Part shown: positions 26,665 through 34,821 of the stretch, one piece after another
Layout: each line of letters opens with the position of its first letter
Numbering within the stretch: position 1 is the first letter of the stretch
Assembly (NCBI GenBank): GCA_964532465.1
Contig: CAZHHX010000014.1
Span: forward strand, 1-64,000
From: JAPLKB01 sp964532465
GTDB taxonomy: Bacteria > Desulfobacterota > Syntrophorhabdia > Syntrophorhabdales > Syntrophorhabdaceae
Direction: 5' to 3'
DNA: 64,000 nt
The notes under the pieces: generated by a model
Told to the model about the DNA's origin: nothing
Databases searched by the model: none
Seen by the model: only the letters and a program-made list of their open reading frames with translations
Program-made: the position numbers and the translations under genes

Positions 26665-26758
26665 AGATATTCAGCACAAAATTTTTGGGGGCTTTCTTTT
26701 TACACACATGGCGATGCTCATATTCATTAATTCAAAACAGGGGGATTCAAAAGACAAT

Positions 26759-26891
26759 GTTACGGGTTGCGAGTTACGGGTTGCGGGTTACGGGAATGCG
26801 AGTTGCGAGGTCTGTCCTCTCTTGGCGGGGACTTCACGGTTTTAAAACCCGTAACGCGTAACCCGTAACTCGTAACTCGTAACTATTCACT
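26759..26891. repeat. Facing arrays of GTTACGG-type heptamers
   Basis: Left array 26759-26810 consists of units GTTACGG, GTTGCGA, GTTACGG, GTTGCGG, GTTACGG and so on (period 7). Right array 26846-26884 is the reverse complement type (CCGTAAC, GCGTAAC, CCGTAAC, TCGTAAC, TCGTAAC) and runs into TATTCAC, the heptamer of the other repeat family. The arms could pair into a long hairpin with a 35-base loop, just upstream of the ParB-like gene. Confidence 0.85.
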
Positions 26892-26914
26892 AAAACAATA
26901 AAAAGGGGGATACG

Positions 26915-27841
26915 ATGGCAACAAAGAAAACAGTTGAAAGTCCGGAATTTTTATACCTGTCCTTAGAAAGCATTATTGTGGAAGAACAGATTCGTTCAGG
27001 CATTGATAGGGAAAGCGATTCCTTTAAAGCACTCATGGAATCTATTAAAGACCGGGGTGTTCTTGAGCCTGTCCTGGTAACGCCTAGGGACGGCAAATAT
27101 CTGCTTCTCTGCGGAGAACGCCGCTATCTGGCAACACAAAAGCTGGGCCAGGAATCCATTCCGGCGCGTATCATCAATACAGTCAACCAAAAAGATGAAA
27201 TCCTTGCATATCAGTTAGTGGAAAACTTGCAGCGTGAAGACTTAAATCCCATAGAGCAGGCTAAAGGAATATTGGCATATATTCAGGCAAAACATCCGGA
27301 CAAGAACTACGATGTGGACGGGGTAATTAGTGTCCTGGTAAGTTATAACCGAAGGCCCGAAGATTTGCCCGAGGAAATTGCTAACACATTGTTAGCAATC
27401 GCAAAAATCTCCGCAAAGTCAATACAGTCCTTGTATAGAGCAATTTCACTTTTAAAACTCCCTCCTGAGATTCAAGTCGAAATAAGGTCGGGAAATCTCC
27501 CTGTTTCCCAGGGATATCTCTTTGCCGCCAACCTCGAATGTCCTGATCGTATGAAGATATTTACCGACATTTTAAAAACACCGGTTACGTATATTGCCCT
27601 TGAAAGAATGCTCACAGCATACAAGAAGGTTAAACCTGATCCTGTCAATACAAAGCCCGTATCTGTGAAGAAACAGGTGAAAGATATTTTATCCATAAAA
27701 ACAGTTTTTGAGAAGGGCCTTGGAACTTATGTGCGGGAAGACGTTGAAAAACTCCTTCATGAACTCTTAGTTTTCTGTGATTATGTCCAGCAACAGGCGC
27801 CCAAAATACCATACGGCAAGAAACAACGGCCACAGGTGTGA
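26915..27841 (+). CDS. ParB/Spo0J-like partition-type DNA-binding protein
   Basis: 308 residues. The N-terminal ParB/sulfiredoxin-like domain shows the CTP-binding signatures of the family: LLLCGERRYLATQKLG (about residues 65-80) and QLVENLQREDLNPIEQA (about 101-117). A helix-turn-helix region follows (about 170-200), and the C-terminus is basic (IPYGKKQRPQV). Chromosomal parB lies beside parA near the origin; here no parA is present, and the neighbours are a chemoreceptor and a restriction enzyme, so this is an orphan ParB-like protein, perhaps of plasmid or phage descent. It has a good ribosome site (AAAAGGGGG). A decayed copy of its last codons exists at 39580-39640, so the family has moved or duplicated in this genome. 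Confidence 0.9.
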   Translation: MATKKTVESPEFLYLSLESIIVEEQIRSGIDRESDSFKALMESIKDRGVLEPVLVTPRDGKYLLLCGERRYLATQKLGQESIPARIINTVNQKDEILAYQLVENLQREDLNPIEQAKGILAYIQAKHPDKNYDVDGVISVLVSYNRRPEDLPEEIANTLLAIAKISAKSIQSLYRAISLLKLPPEIQVEIRSGNLPVSQGYLFAANLECPDRMKIFTDILKTPVTYIALERMLTAYKKVKPDPVNTKPVSVKKQVKDILSIKTVFEKGLGTYVREDVEKLLHELLVFCDYVQQQAPKIPYGKKQRPQV

Positions 27842-27847
27842 GGAAGA

Positions 27848-27960
27848 CAGTGAATAGAAGGCAGTGAATAGTGAACAGTGAATAGTGAATAGCGACACAC
27901 GCCCCTTCGGGGCGATTTGTTACTGAGTAACTTTAAAAAAAGAGGTAAGTTACTCAGAAG
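27848..27960 (-). repeat. Compound double-hairpin repeat, right (inverted) copy
   Basis: Reverse-complement counterpart of 24416-24514: AGTGAAT heptamers (27848-27892), then CGCCCC-TTC-GGGGCG, then CTGAGTAACTT ... AAGTTACTCAG. The two copies differ at few bases. They bracket a 3.4 kb segment containing the chemoreceptor and ParB-like genes. Confidence 0.85.
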
Positions 27961-28050
27961 TAGACAGGTAGATACTATGTTGACTGGAATCAGGGAAAAC
28001 GTATTTATGTTAAGGACACAAGATAGCAAGCGGTAATTTTGAGATATGGG

Positions 28051-28092
28051 AAAACAAAAGGCAGAGCCGTTACTGACCCTGCCTTTTGTTTT
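28051..28092. terminator. Bidirectional terminator-like hairpin
   Basis: AAAACAAAAGGCAG (28051-28064) pairs perfectly with CTGCCTTTTGTTTT (28079-28092), a 14-bp stem with A- and T-rich ends, so it could terminate transcription from either side. It lies between the ParB-like and restriction genes. Confidence 0.7.
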
Positions 28093-28222
28093 GATCCTTT
28101 GGGATGAAACAATATTAAGTAAATCTATAATAGCATTTTTACTTGTAAATTTATTAAGATTACAGGAGAATTAGGAAAAAGAACATGGAGATCAATATAC
28201 TGGAAGAAAAAACGGGGGAAAT

Positions 28223-31200
28223 TTGTCGGAAACCATTCAACTTTCGGATTTGATTGAGAGATATAACGGGAATGCAGAGGCTTACAAGTCAAGTCAATAT
28301 AATGAGACCCAGCTCAGGCGTGAATTCCTCGACCCCTTTTTTGACGTCCTCGGCTGGGATGTGGAGAACAGGAACGGCTATGCCGAGGCTTATAAAGATG
28401 TAGTCCACGAAGATGCGATAAAAATAGGCGGTGTCACAAAAGCGCCTGACTATAGTTTTCGTATTGGCGGCACAAGGAAGTTCTTTGTAGAAGCTAAAAA
28501 GCCGTCAATTCGCATAAAGGATGATCCCGACCCTGCTTTCCAGCTTCGCCGCTATGCATGGTCAGCAAAATTACCTCTTTCCATACTCACCAATTTTGAA
28601 GAATTCGCCGTTTATGACTGCCGTATAAAGCCCGACAAAACCGACAAGGCGTCAACCGGGCGCATCCTTTACTTTACCTATATTGAATATGAGAAACGTT
28701 GGGCGGAGATTGCATCCATCTTCTCGCGAGAGGCAGTGCTTAAAGGCTCCTTCGATAAGTATGCCGAGTCAAGCAAAACAAAGAAAGGCACTGCGGAAGT
28801 GGATGCCGCCTTTCTGAAAGAAATAGAATCCTGGCGGGAGATGCTTGCCCGTATTTTAGCGCTTCGCAATCCCGGCCTGTCGCAGCGCAATCTCAATTTC
28901 ACCGTTCAAACAACCATTGACCGCATTATTTTTCTTCGCATCTGTGAAGACAGAGGAATCGAGGATTACGGGCGTCTGCTTTCTCTCCAGAACGGCACTA
29001 ATGTATATGAAAGGCTCTGTCAGTTGTTCCGTCAGGCTGATGAACGTTATAATTCAGGGTTGTTCCATTTCCGGGCAGAAAAAATGCGCCCTGAACCACC
29101 CGATGATTTGACGCTTAGCCTTCTCATAGATGATAAGGTCATCAAAGAGATCATTAAAAATCTCTACTACCCTGACAGCCCCTATGAATTCTCAGTCCTT
29201 TCGGCAGATATTTTAGGCCAGGTCTATGAACAATTCCTTGGCAAGGTGATACATCTTACAACAGGGCACAGGGCAATAATCGAAGATAAACCGGAGGTGA
29301 AAAAGGCAGGCGGCGTCTACTACACCCCGCGTTATATCGTAGACTATATTGTGAAAAACACTGTCGGGAAACTTCTTGAAGGCAAAACTCCGAAACAGGC
29401 AGCAAACATAAAGATACTCGATCCTGCCTGCGGTTCAGGCTCTTTCCTTATCGGTGCATATCAATATCTTTTGGACTGGCACAGAGACTGGTATAGTTCC
29501 CATACGCCGGAAAGGTTTAATCCCGCCCGGGGCGGGACGAAGTGGGCAAAAGGCAAGTCACCCGCCCTGTATCAGGCGTCAGGGGGTGAACGGTTTAATC
29601 ACGCAGGGGGCGGGACGTGGAGGCTCACAACAGGCGAGAGAAAGCGGATACTCCTCAACAACATTTATGGCGTAGACATTGATACTCAGGCGGTAGAGGT
29701 TACAAAGCTTTCGCTTCTGCTGAAAGTATTGGAAGGCGAGACTGAGCAATCCATATCACAACAGATGGCGCTCTTCCACGAAAGGGCACTGCCCGACCTC
29801 AGCAACAATATAAAATGCGGCAACTCTCTCATCGGGCCTGATTTTTACGATGGCAGGCAGGGAGGACTATTCGATGACGAGGAACGATACAGGATCAATG
29901 TCTTTGATTGGGAAGTGGAGTTCACAGAGGTTTTCAAAGCCGGTGGTTTTGATGTGGTGATCGGGAATCCGCCGTACCTTCGCATACAGGGTCTGACTGA
30001 AAATTATACAGATCAGCTTGTATATTACAGCAAAATGTTTGTAAGTGCTGTTAAACGCTTTGATTTTTATCTCCTCTTTATTGAACGTGGTTATTCCTTG
30101 ATTAAAAAAGATGGAATTCTGGGCTATATCTGTCCGAATAAGTTTATAAACTCTGACTTTGGTTCTGGTCTTCGGGAATATCTTATTAAGAACAAGGCCA
30201 TCGATAGCTTTATTAGTTTTGGTAATAATCTGGTATTCAACTCTGCCTCAACTTATACTAGTATTCTACTGCTGACAAATAAGGACAATAGAAACTTCCG
30301 CTATTACGAATTCCCCAACATTGGAAACGCCAGTATACAAGAACACATAAATGAACTTACAGATAATTATTTCACCGAGTACAATATTGATGACTTTGAT
30401 TCTGGTCCCTGGGTTTTGTCTTACTCTGGAGCGGACAAGGTTCTCTTAAAAATTAGCAGATTCAAAAAGATAGATAGCTGTTTCAGCAACATTTTCCAGG
30501 GGGTTGTAACCGGCGTTGATAGCCTGTATTTCTTACGAGCTTGCCATAATGAAAAAATGGAAGATGGTGTTATCGATGTCTTTTCAGATCTCGAAAACCG
30601 AACGGTCAGAATAGAACGTGCAATCCTCAAACCGATCTTAAAGGGTGAAGATGTAGTGCGCTATGAGGTGCCAGTGCACAAATATTACACTATCTATCCC
30701 TACAAGGAAAAAGACGGCAAGACAGTAATCCTTCAAGAAAAGGAATTCTCTAGGACTTACCCATTGGCATACAAATACATTTCAATCTACAAAAACAAAC
30801 TGCATGAGCTTCGCGTCAAATATAAAACAAACCCAACCTACTGGTATTCCTGCCACCGGGGTCGTGAAATCTCACTATTTGAACAGCAGCGCATCATTAC
30901 TCCGGAAATAAGTCTGGGTAGTAACATGACTATCAGTCCTTCTGGTCTATATCATAACACACAAGTTTACAGCTTTGTCCCAAAAGCAGATTGCGAAGAA
31001 AACCTGAATTATTGGCTGGGAATTTTGAACTCAACGCTGATGTGGTTCTTTATGAAGAACACTGGAACATTTTTACGTGGTGGCTATGTTCGTTATAAAA
31101 CGGATTACCTGAAACCTTTTCCTGTCCGCACGATTGACTTCTCCAACCCCGCCGATGTCGCTCTCCACTCCCGCATGGTCTCCCTCGTTGAGCAGATGCT

Positions 31201-31360
31201 TGCCCTCCATAAACAACTTGCCGAGGCAAAGACGCCTCATGACAAAACAGCCATTCAGCGCCAGATTGACGCCATTGACCGGCAGATCGACCGGCTTGTG
31301 TATGAGTTGTATGGGCTGACGGAAGAAGAAATAAAGATTGTTGAGTCAAATAGACAATAA
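28223..31360 (+). CDS. Single-chain restriction-modification enzyme (type IIG-like, HsdR-N nuclease plus N6-adenine methylase)
   Basis: 1045 residues combining cleavage, methylation and recognition. Residues about 1-180 resemble the HsdR N-terminal nuclease: PFFDVLGWDVENR, then APDYSF ... FFVEAKK, giving the D and ExK of a PD-(D/E)xK site. The central methylase has motif I DPACGSGSFL (about residues 413-422) and motif IV IGNPPYLRI (about 583-591), so it makes N6-methyladenine. The C-terminal third resembles a TaqI-like target-recognition domain ending in a helical spacer. The only usable start is TTG at 28223 after GGGGG; an out-of-frame ATG lies at 28185. Between motif I and NNIYGVDID is an unusual insert with a duplicated ERFNxAxGGT unit (see 29512-29620). 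hicBA lies just downstream. Family firm; exact type inferred. Confidence 0.9.
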   Translation: MSETIQLSDLIERYNGNAEAYKSSQYNETQLRREFLDPFFDVLGWDVENRNGYAEAYKDVVHEDAIKIGGVTKAPDYSFRIGGTRKFFVEAKKPSIRIKDDPDPAFQLRRYAWSAKLPLSILTNFEEFAVYDCRIKPDKTDKASTGRILYFTYIEYEKRWAEIASIFSREAVLKGSFDKYAESSKTKKGTAEVDAAFLKEIESWREMLARILALRNPGLSQRNLNFTVQTTIDRIIFLRICEDRGIEDYGRLLSLQNGTNVYERLCQLFRQADERYNSGLFHFRAEKMRPEPPDDLTLSLLIDDKVIKEIIKNLYYPDSPYEFSVLSADILGQVYEQFLGKVIHLTTGHRAIIEDKPEVKKAGGVYYTPRYIVDYIVKNTVGKLLEGKTPKQAANIKILDPACGSGSFLIGAYQYLLDWHRDWYSSHTPERFNPARGGTKWAKGKSPALYQASGGERFNHAGGGTWRLTTGERKRILLNNIYGVDIDTQAVEVTKLSLLLKVLEGETEQSISQQMALFHERALPDLSNNIKCGNSLIGPDFYDGRQGGLFDDEERYRINVFDWEVEFTEVFKAGGFDVVIGNPPYLRIQGLTENYTDQLVYYSKMFVSAVKRFDFYLLFIERGYSLIKKDGILGYICPNKFINSDFGSGLREYLIKNKAIDSFISFGNNLVFNSASTYTSILLLTNKDNRNFRYYEFPNIGNASIQEHINELTDNYFTEYNIDDFDSGPWVLSYSGADKVLLKISRFKKIDSCFSNIFQGVVTGVDSLYFLRACHNEKMEDGVIDVFSDLENRTVRIERAILKPILKGEDVVRYEVPVHKYYTIYPYKEKDGKTVILQEKEFSRTYPLAYKYISIYKNKLHELRVKYKTNPTYWYSCHRGREISLFEQQRIITPEISLGSNMTISPSGLYHNTQVYSFVPKADCEENLNYWLGILNSTLMWFFMKNTGTFLRGGYVRYKTDYLKPFPVRTIDFSNPADVALHSRMVSLVEQMLALHKQLAEAKTPHDKTAIQRQIDAIDRQIDRLVYELYGLTEEEIKIVESNRQ
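29512..29620 (+). repeat. In-frame duplicated GC-rich insert within the methylase domain
   Basis: Two imperfect direct copies (29512-29545 and 29590-29620) share GGTTTAATC, a GC-rich core and GGGCGGGACG. The first copy contains the palindrome TCCCGCC cgg GGCGGGA (29521-29537). The encoded Gly/Ala-rich segment is out of character with the surrounding methylase fold. Confidence 0.7.
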
Positions 31361-31418
31361 AAAAATATAACTGTTGTAAATCATACAATAATTGTTAATA
31401 ATAATTGCAGGAGGCGTT

Positions 31419-31625
31419 ATGAGATTTTCTGTTGAAATAGAACAAGAGGAAGATGGTCGCTGGATAGCAGAAGTAACTGATTTACCGGGTGCTATGGCAT
31501 ATGGAAGGAACCCTGAAGAGGCCATAGCAAAGGCTCAAGCTCTTGCACTCCGAGTAATTGCCGAACGCTTGGAGCATGGCGAACAATACCCCACTGATCT
31601 AAACATTACTTTTGCCGCAGCATGA
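31419..31625 (+). CDS. hicB: HicB-family antitoxin
   Basis: 68 residues with the HicB fold start: FSVEIEQEEDGRWIAEV followed by LPGAMAYGRNPEEAIAKAQ, the RNase-H-like partial fold that binds and blocks HicA. There is no separate C-terminal DNA-binding domain, so this is the short form. The ATG at 31419 has GCAGGAGG upstream. It is 58 bases after the restriction gene and overlaps hicA by four bases (ATGA). It would neutralise HicA and may help repress the pair. Confidence 0.88.
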   Translation: MRFSVEIEQEEDGRWIAEVTDLPGAMAYGRNPEEAIAKAQALALRVIAERLEHGEQYPTDLNITFAAA

Positions 31626-31834
31626 GTGAATGGCCAAGCACGAGCGCTAAAAAGGTTTTAAACGCTTTGTTAAAGACAGGATGGTCTATAAAAAGACAGT
31701 CCGGTTCTCATAAAATTCTTCACCGCCCCGGTTGGCCTGATTACGTTTTTGCTTTTCACGACGGCGAAGAGATTGGCCCAAAAATGTTAACCCGGATTGC
31801 AAAAAGAACAGCTCTCAAACCCGATGATCTGTAA
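31622..31834 (+). CDS. hicA: HicA-family mRNA interferase toxin
   Basis: 70 residues with a double-stranded-RNA-binding-like fold. It contains KVLNALLKTGWSIKRQSGSH (residues about 11-30) with the catalytic histidine of HicA in GSHKILH, and a later LTRIAKRTAL. HicA cleaves mRNA and tmRNA to arrest growth when HicB is degraded. Gene order here is antitoxin first, toxin second with a four-base overlap, common for this family outside E. coli. The position behind a restriction enzyme suggests a defence or stabilising role. Confidence 0.88.
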   Translation: MSEWPSTSAKKVLNALLKTGWSIKRQSGSHKILHRPGWPDYVFAFHDGEEIGPKMLTRIAKRTALKPDDL

Positions 31835-31973
31835 TCGACAAGAAGCAGCTTAAAAATATATCGCAGGGACTGTTTATTGGCGCTATATTATCACTCCCTT
31901 GTTTCATAAAAAGAGATATGTTACTCTTAATCATAAGGTAATTAATGAAATTTACATTGGAATTAGGCAGGCA

Positions 31974-32177
31974 ATGAAAAAGAACTATGATTTTTCAAAT
32001 GCAGAACAGGGAAAATTTTATAGACCGATAGAAGAATTAGAAATTCCGATATATTTAGATAAAGAAGTTAAGGAATTTTTCAGCAAGAAGGCTTTAAAAA
32101 GAAATATCGGGCTCGATAAGGTAATAAATACAATATTACGAAAAGAAATGAAAATGTTAAAGGAAATAGGGACATAG
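31974..32177 (+). CDS. Small antitoxin-like protein (possible ribbon-helix-helix), orphan
   Basis: 67 residues from the ATG at 31974. The layout, MKKNYDFSNAEQGKFYRP then LEIPIYLDKEV and a helical tail VINTILRKEMKML, resembles small CopG/ribbon-helix-helix type antitoxins that carry a short strand (here IPIYLD) and two helices. The frame is open to 31899 upstream but that part has no ribosome site. No toxin gene accompanies it: the upstream 135 bases contain only a ten-codon ORF that overlaps its start. It may be a surviving half of a toxin-antitoxin pair. Assignment tentative. Confidence 0.6.
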   Translation: MKKNYDFSNAEQGKFYRPIEELEIPIYLDKEVKEFFSKKALKRNIGLDKVINTILRKEMKMLKEIGT

Positions 32178-32702
32178 CTTCCACTCTCTTTTGTCAACGG
32201 TGAAACGAACTACCCCGCAGCAAATCACATGGTATCAAAGACAAGACAAAAAAAGATGTAATTAATCACCTCGCAGCGGGTTACAAGGCAACCATTTTGA
32301 AGCAAGCTTCGGGGTATGGACCCGCGGGGCAATCAACAACCAAGCCGTAGCCAGCTATACGAACTCTGGAATAGCCAAACTGCCGGGTAGTAAAATGAGA
32401 AAAAGCAGTTTCAACCTTTAATCGCTTCGACAATAATGTCGCATAATTGTCTCTTTTCGACATTTTGTGTCGCTATCCAAAGATATCCTACTTCTCTTTG
32501 AATTGTCAAAGTATGTGTAATTATGAGCTTTAAATGATTAGTATGAAACTGGTACCGGTTTTGCATAATAATATCCCAAAATGCGGAAAACCTGCTCAGA
32601 AGTGCCTGCTTTATATGCATGGCCGCTGTATATAGCCCTTAGTGCGGCAATAATGCCCATATCTAAAATATGGGTTATCAGTAATGACATTAAAAGTGAT
32701 TA
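32178..32702. other. 525-base region without a recognisable gene
   Basis: Contains related phrases CTACCCCGCAGCAAATCAC and ACCTCGCAGCGGGTTAC and a TTCGGGGTATGGACCCGCGGGG stretch, which look like decayed intergenic repeat DNA. Open frames on the minus strand here are short and lack ribosome sites. The promoter of the following efflux operon probably lies in its last 150 bases, but no convincing -35/-10 pair stands out. Confidence 0.4.
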
Positions 32703-33443
32703 ATGGTAAAAAGCCCGACGAATAGTATTAACACTTACAGTCTTACCCGGAGAAACCTAAGAGACCTGATTATAACCTTGTCTTTGATATCTGCACCTTT
32801 TTTTGTCACAGGCATGGTGAGAACATGCGTTGCTCTTGGCATGCTCGGTCTCGGCTGCTTTATTCACCTTGTATCCAAGGGGACACTTATACGAAATGTT
32901 ATCCTCTGCAGAGAAGGGATATACCGGATAATGAGGCACCCTTACTATTTTGCCAATTTTCTCATTGATTGGAGTTTTTGCCAGTTAAGCGGAAATATCT
33001 TTCTGGTGCTTTTGTACCCCTTCATCTTTTTCTACTCCTATGGACCTACATTGAGGAAAGAAGAACAGTTTCTCTTTGACAGGCATGGAGATGCTTTTGT
33101 CAAAAACAGCCTGGAGACTCCGCAGGTGTTCCCTGATACGGGTTCTTTAGAGGGAATCAAAACAATATTCAAAGGGTTCTCGGCCAGGAGAATTACCGCC
33201 AGGGAGTGCTCCAGAATCACAAAACTCTGCGGTACAGGTTTGCTTCTGGTGCTTGTTCACAAGGTTCAGGGAACCGGAATAGCTGTATTTTCTCAAATTC
33301 TGTTGTCTGCAAAAGGAAATTTCCATGAGTTTTTGATGGTATTATTTGTAGTATTGTTTTATTTTGTCAGTGGTATTTTTCTTCTGGTTTCGAATCAGAG
33401 CAAACGCTTTCCGGTATCAGAATCTTCAGGCTGGAAAGAGTGA
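32703..33443 (+). CDS. Membrane methyltransferase-like protein (ICMT/PEMT-type)
   Basis: 246 residues with about five hydrophobic helices. The central stretch GIYRIMRHPYYFANFL (about residues 77-92) is the cofactor-binding signature of isoprenylcysteine and phospholipid methyltransferases, and LRKEEQFLFDRHGDAF (about 119-134) corresponds to their second conserved motif. Such enzymes methylate lipids or other membrane substrates with S-adenosylmethionine; bacterial members are mostly uncharacterised. The C-terminal 100 residues with two more helices are extra compared with short family members. It is 28 bases upstream of a TolC gene and in line with macA-macB homologues, so it may modify the substrate of that pump or the membrane around it. 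Substrate unknown. Confidence 0.7.
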   Translation: MVKSPTNSINTYSLTRRNLRDLIITLSLISAPFFVTGMVRTCVALGMLGLGCFIHLVSKGTLIRNVILCREGIYRIMRHPYYFANFLIDWSFCQLSGNIFLVLLYPFIFFYSYGPTLRKEEQFLFDRHGDAFVKNSLETPQVFPDTGSLEGIKTIFKGFSARRITARECSRITKLCGTGLLLVLVHKVQGTGIAVFSQILLSAKGNFHEFLMVLFVVLFYFVSGIFLLVSNQSKRFPVSESSGWKE

Positions 33444-33471
33444 GGGAAGCGCCTGACAGGTTGAATTTATA

Positions 33472-34821
33472 ATGAACGCAATACAGGAATTTAGAATCCG
33501 CTTTTATACAGTTTTTCTGATAATTCTCTTTGGGGTTTTTGCTGTCTCTGCCTTTGCGGAAAACATTGATTCCGGGGAAGCGCTTACGCTGGCGGGTGCT
33601 GTAGAGATAGGTTTGAAAAAGCATCCGAACATTGCCGCAGGCATGAGTACTGTAAGGTTCAATGAAGCCAAGACAGGCGAAGCACGAGCCAATTATTTCC
33701 CTCAGATCAACCTTACCGAAACGTACAGTAAAATTGGACCGGTATCAAGCGGTTCCACGACTACTACAACCCAGGGTTCCTCATCAGGCACGTTGAGCAC
33801 ATCCAGCAGCAGCGCCGGTCCTTATGATCAGTATACAAGCAGCGCCGGTCTGTCGCAGATGATCTATGATTTCGGCAAAACTTCCAATCAGGTCAGGGTT
33901 CAAAGTCTATCAACAGAATCGGCACGATCAGACCTTGCAAACACGATGGACCAGGTAGCCATGGCAATCAAGCAGGCATATTATGATTTGTTGCAGGCTG
34001 AACAAAACAGGGGTGTGGCAAAGGACATAGTGAAGCAGAATCAGGATCACCTCAAACAAGCCAGGGGCTATTTTGAATCAGGCAGGTCACCCAAATTTGA
34101 TGTTACAAAAGCTTCTGTTGATCTCAGCAATGCGCAGCTTAACCTGATCAAAGCGGAAAGCCAGGTGAGGCTTGCGCGAGTTACCCTTAACAATGCAATG
34201 GGTATGCCGGTTGCGCCTGCTTATGTACTGAAAGATACACTTTCTTTTGAAAAATTTACCCTTTCCTTTGAGAATGCCTTACAGAAGGCTTTTCTGCAAA
34301 GATCGGATCTTCGTTCCATTATAGCAAAGAAAGAAGCAGCAAAGGAATCTATAAGACTGGCAACGAAAGGCTATTTGCCGACCTTTTCGGGAAGCGCCAA
34401 CTATTATTATACGGGCACAGGTTTTCCTCTGAATAACGGGTGGAACATGGGCATTAACATGACCTTTCCCTTTTTCTCCGGTTTTTCCACAACGTATCAG
34501 GTGGTTCAGGCCCGAAGCAACGTGGATACACTCACTGCCAACGAGTTATCTCTCAAACAGGACATATTGCTGCAGGTTGAGCAGGCCTTCATTAATCTCA
34601 GGCAGGCAGAAGAAAGCATCAGTACGACGGACCTTGCAGTAAAGCAGGCGGAGGAGAATCTTAATCTGGCCAATGGCCGCTATCGGGCAGGAGTAGGTAA
34701 TCCCATTGAGGTAAGCGATTCTCTGGGTGCGTTGAGTAATGCACGCCAGTCTTATATCACAGCCCTTCATGACTATAAGGTTGCAACGGCAAGTATTGAA
34801 AAGGCGATAGGAGTACGTTAA
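33472..34821 (+). CDS. TolC-family outer membrane channel of the MacAB-type exporter
   Basis: 449 residues with a signal peptide ending near AVSAFAEN. The protein then has the two-fold repeated helix-strand pattern of TolC: ALTLAGAVEIGLKKHPNIA at the first helix, ARANYFPQINLTETYSK at the first strand, and PTFSGSANYYYTG plus MTFPFFSGFST at the second. A serine/threonine-rich low-complexity loop (about residues 85-112) sits in the first strand pair, probably at the cell surface. It lies first among the pump genes and overlaps the next start (TAATG). Confidence 0.92.
   Translation: MNAIQEFRIRFYTVFLIILFGVFAVSAFAENIDSGEALTLAGAVEIGLKKHPNIAAGMSTVRFNEAKTGEARANYFPQINLTETYSKIGPVSSGSTTTTTQGSSSGTLSTSSSSAGPYDQYTSSAGLSQMIYDFGKTSNQVRVQSLSTESARSDLANTMDQVAMAIKQAYYDLLQAEQNRGVAKDIVKQNQDHLKQARGYFESGRSPKFDVTKASVDLSNAQLNLIKAESQVRLARVTLNNAMGMPVAPAYVLKDTLSFEKFTLSFENALQKAFLQRSDLRSIIAKKEAAKESIRLATKGYLPTFSGSANYYYTGTGFPLNNGWNMGINMTFPFFSGFSTTYQVVQARSNVDTLTANELSLKQDILLQVEQAFINLRQAEESISTTDLAVKQAEENLNLANGRYRAGVGNPIEVSDSLGALSNARQSYITALHDYKVATASIEKAIGVR

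Noticed and set aside
28185..28250. Upstream ATG as the start of the restriction enzyme
   Set aside because: It is out of frame and gives only a 21-residue peptide; TTG at 28223 is the only in-frame start with a G-rich site.
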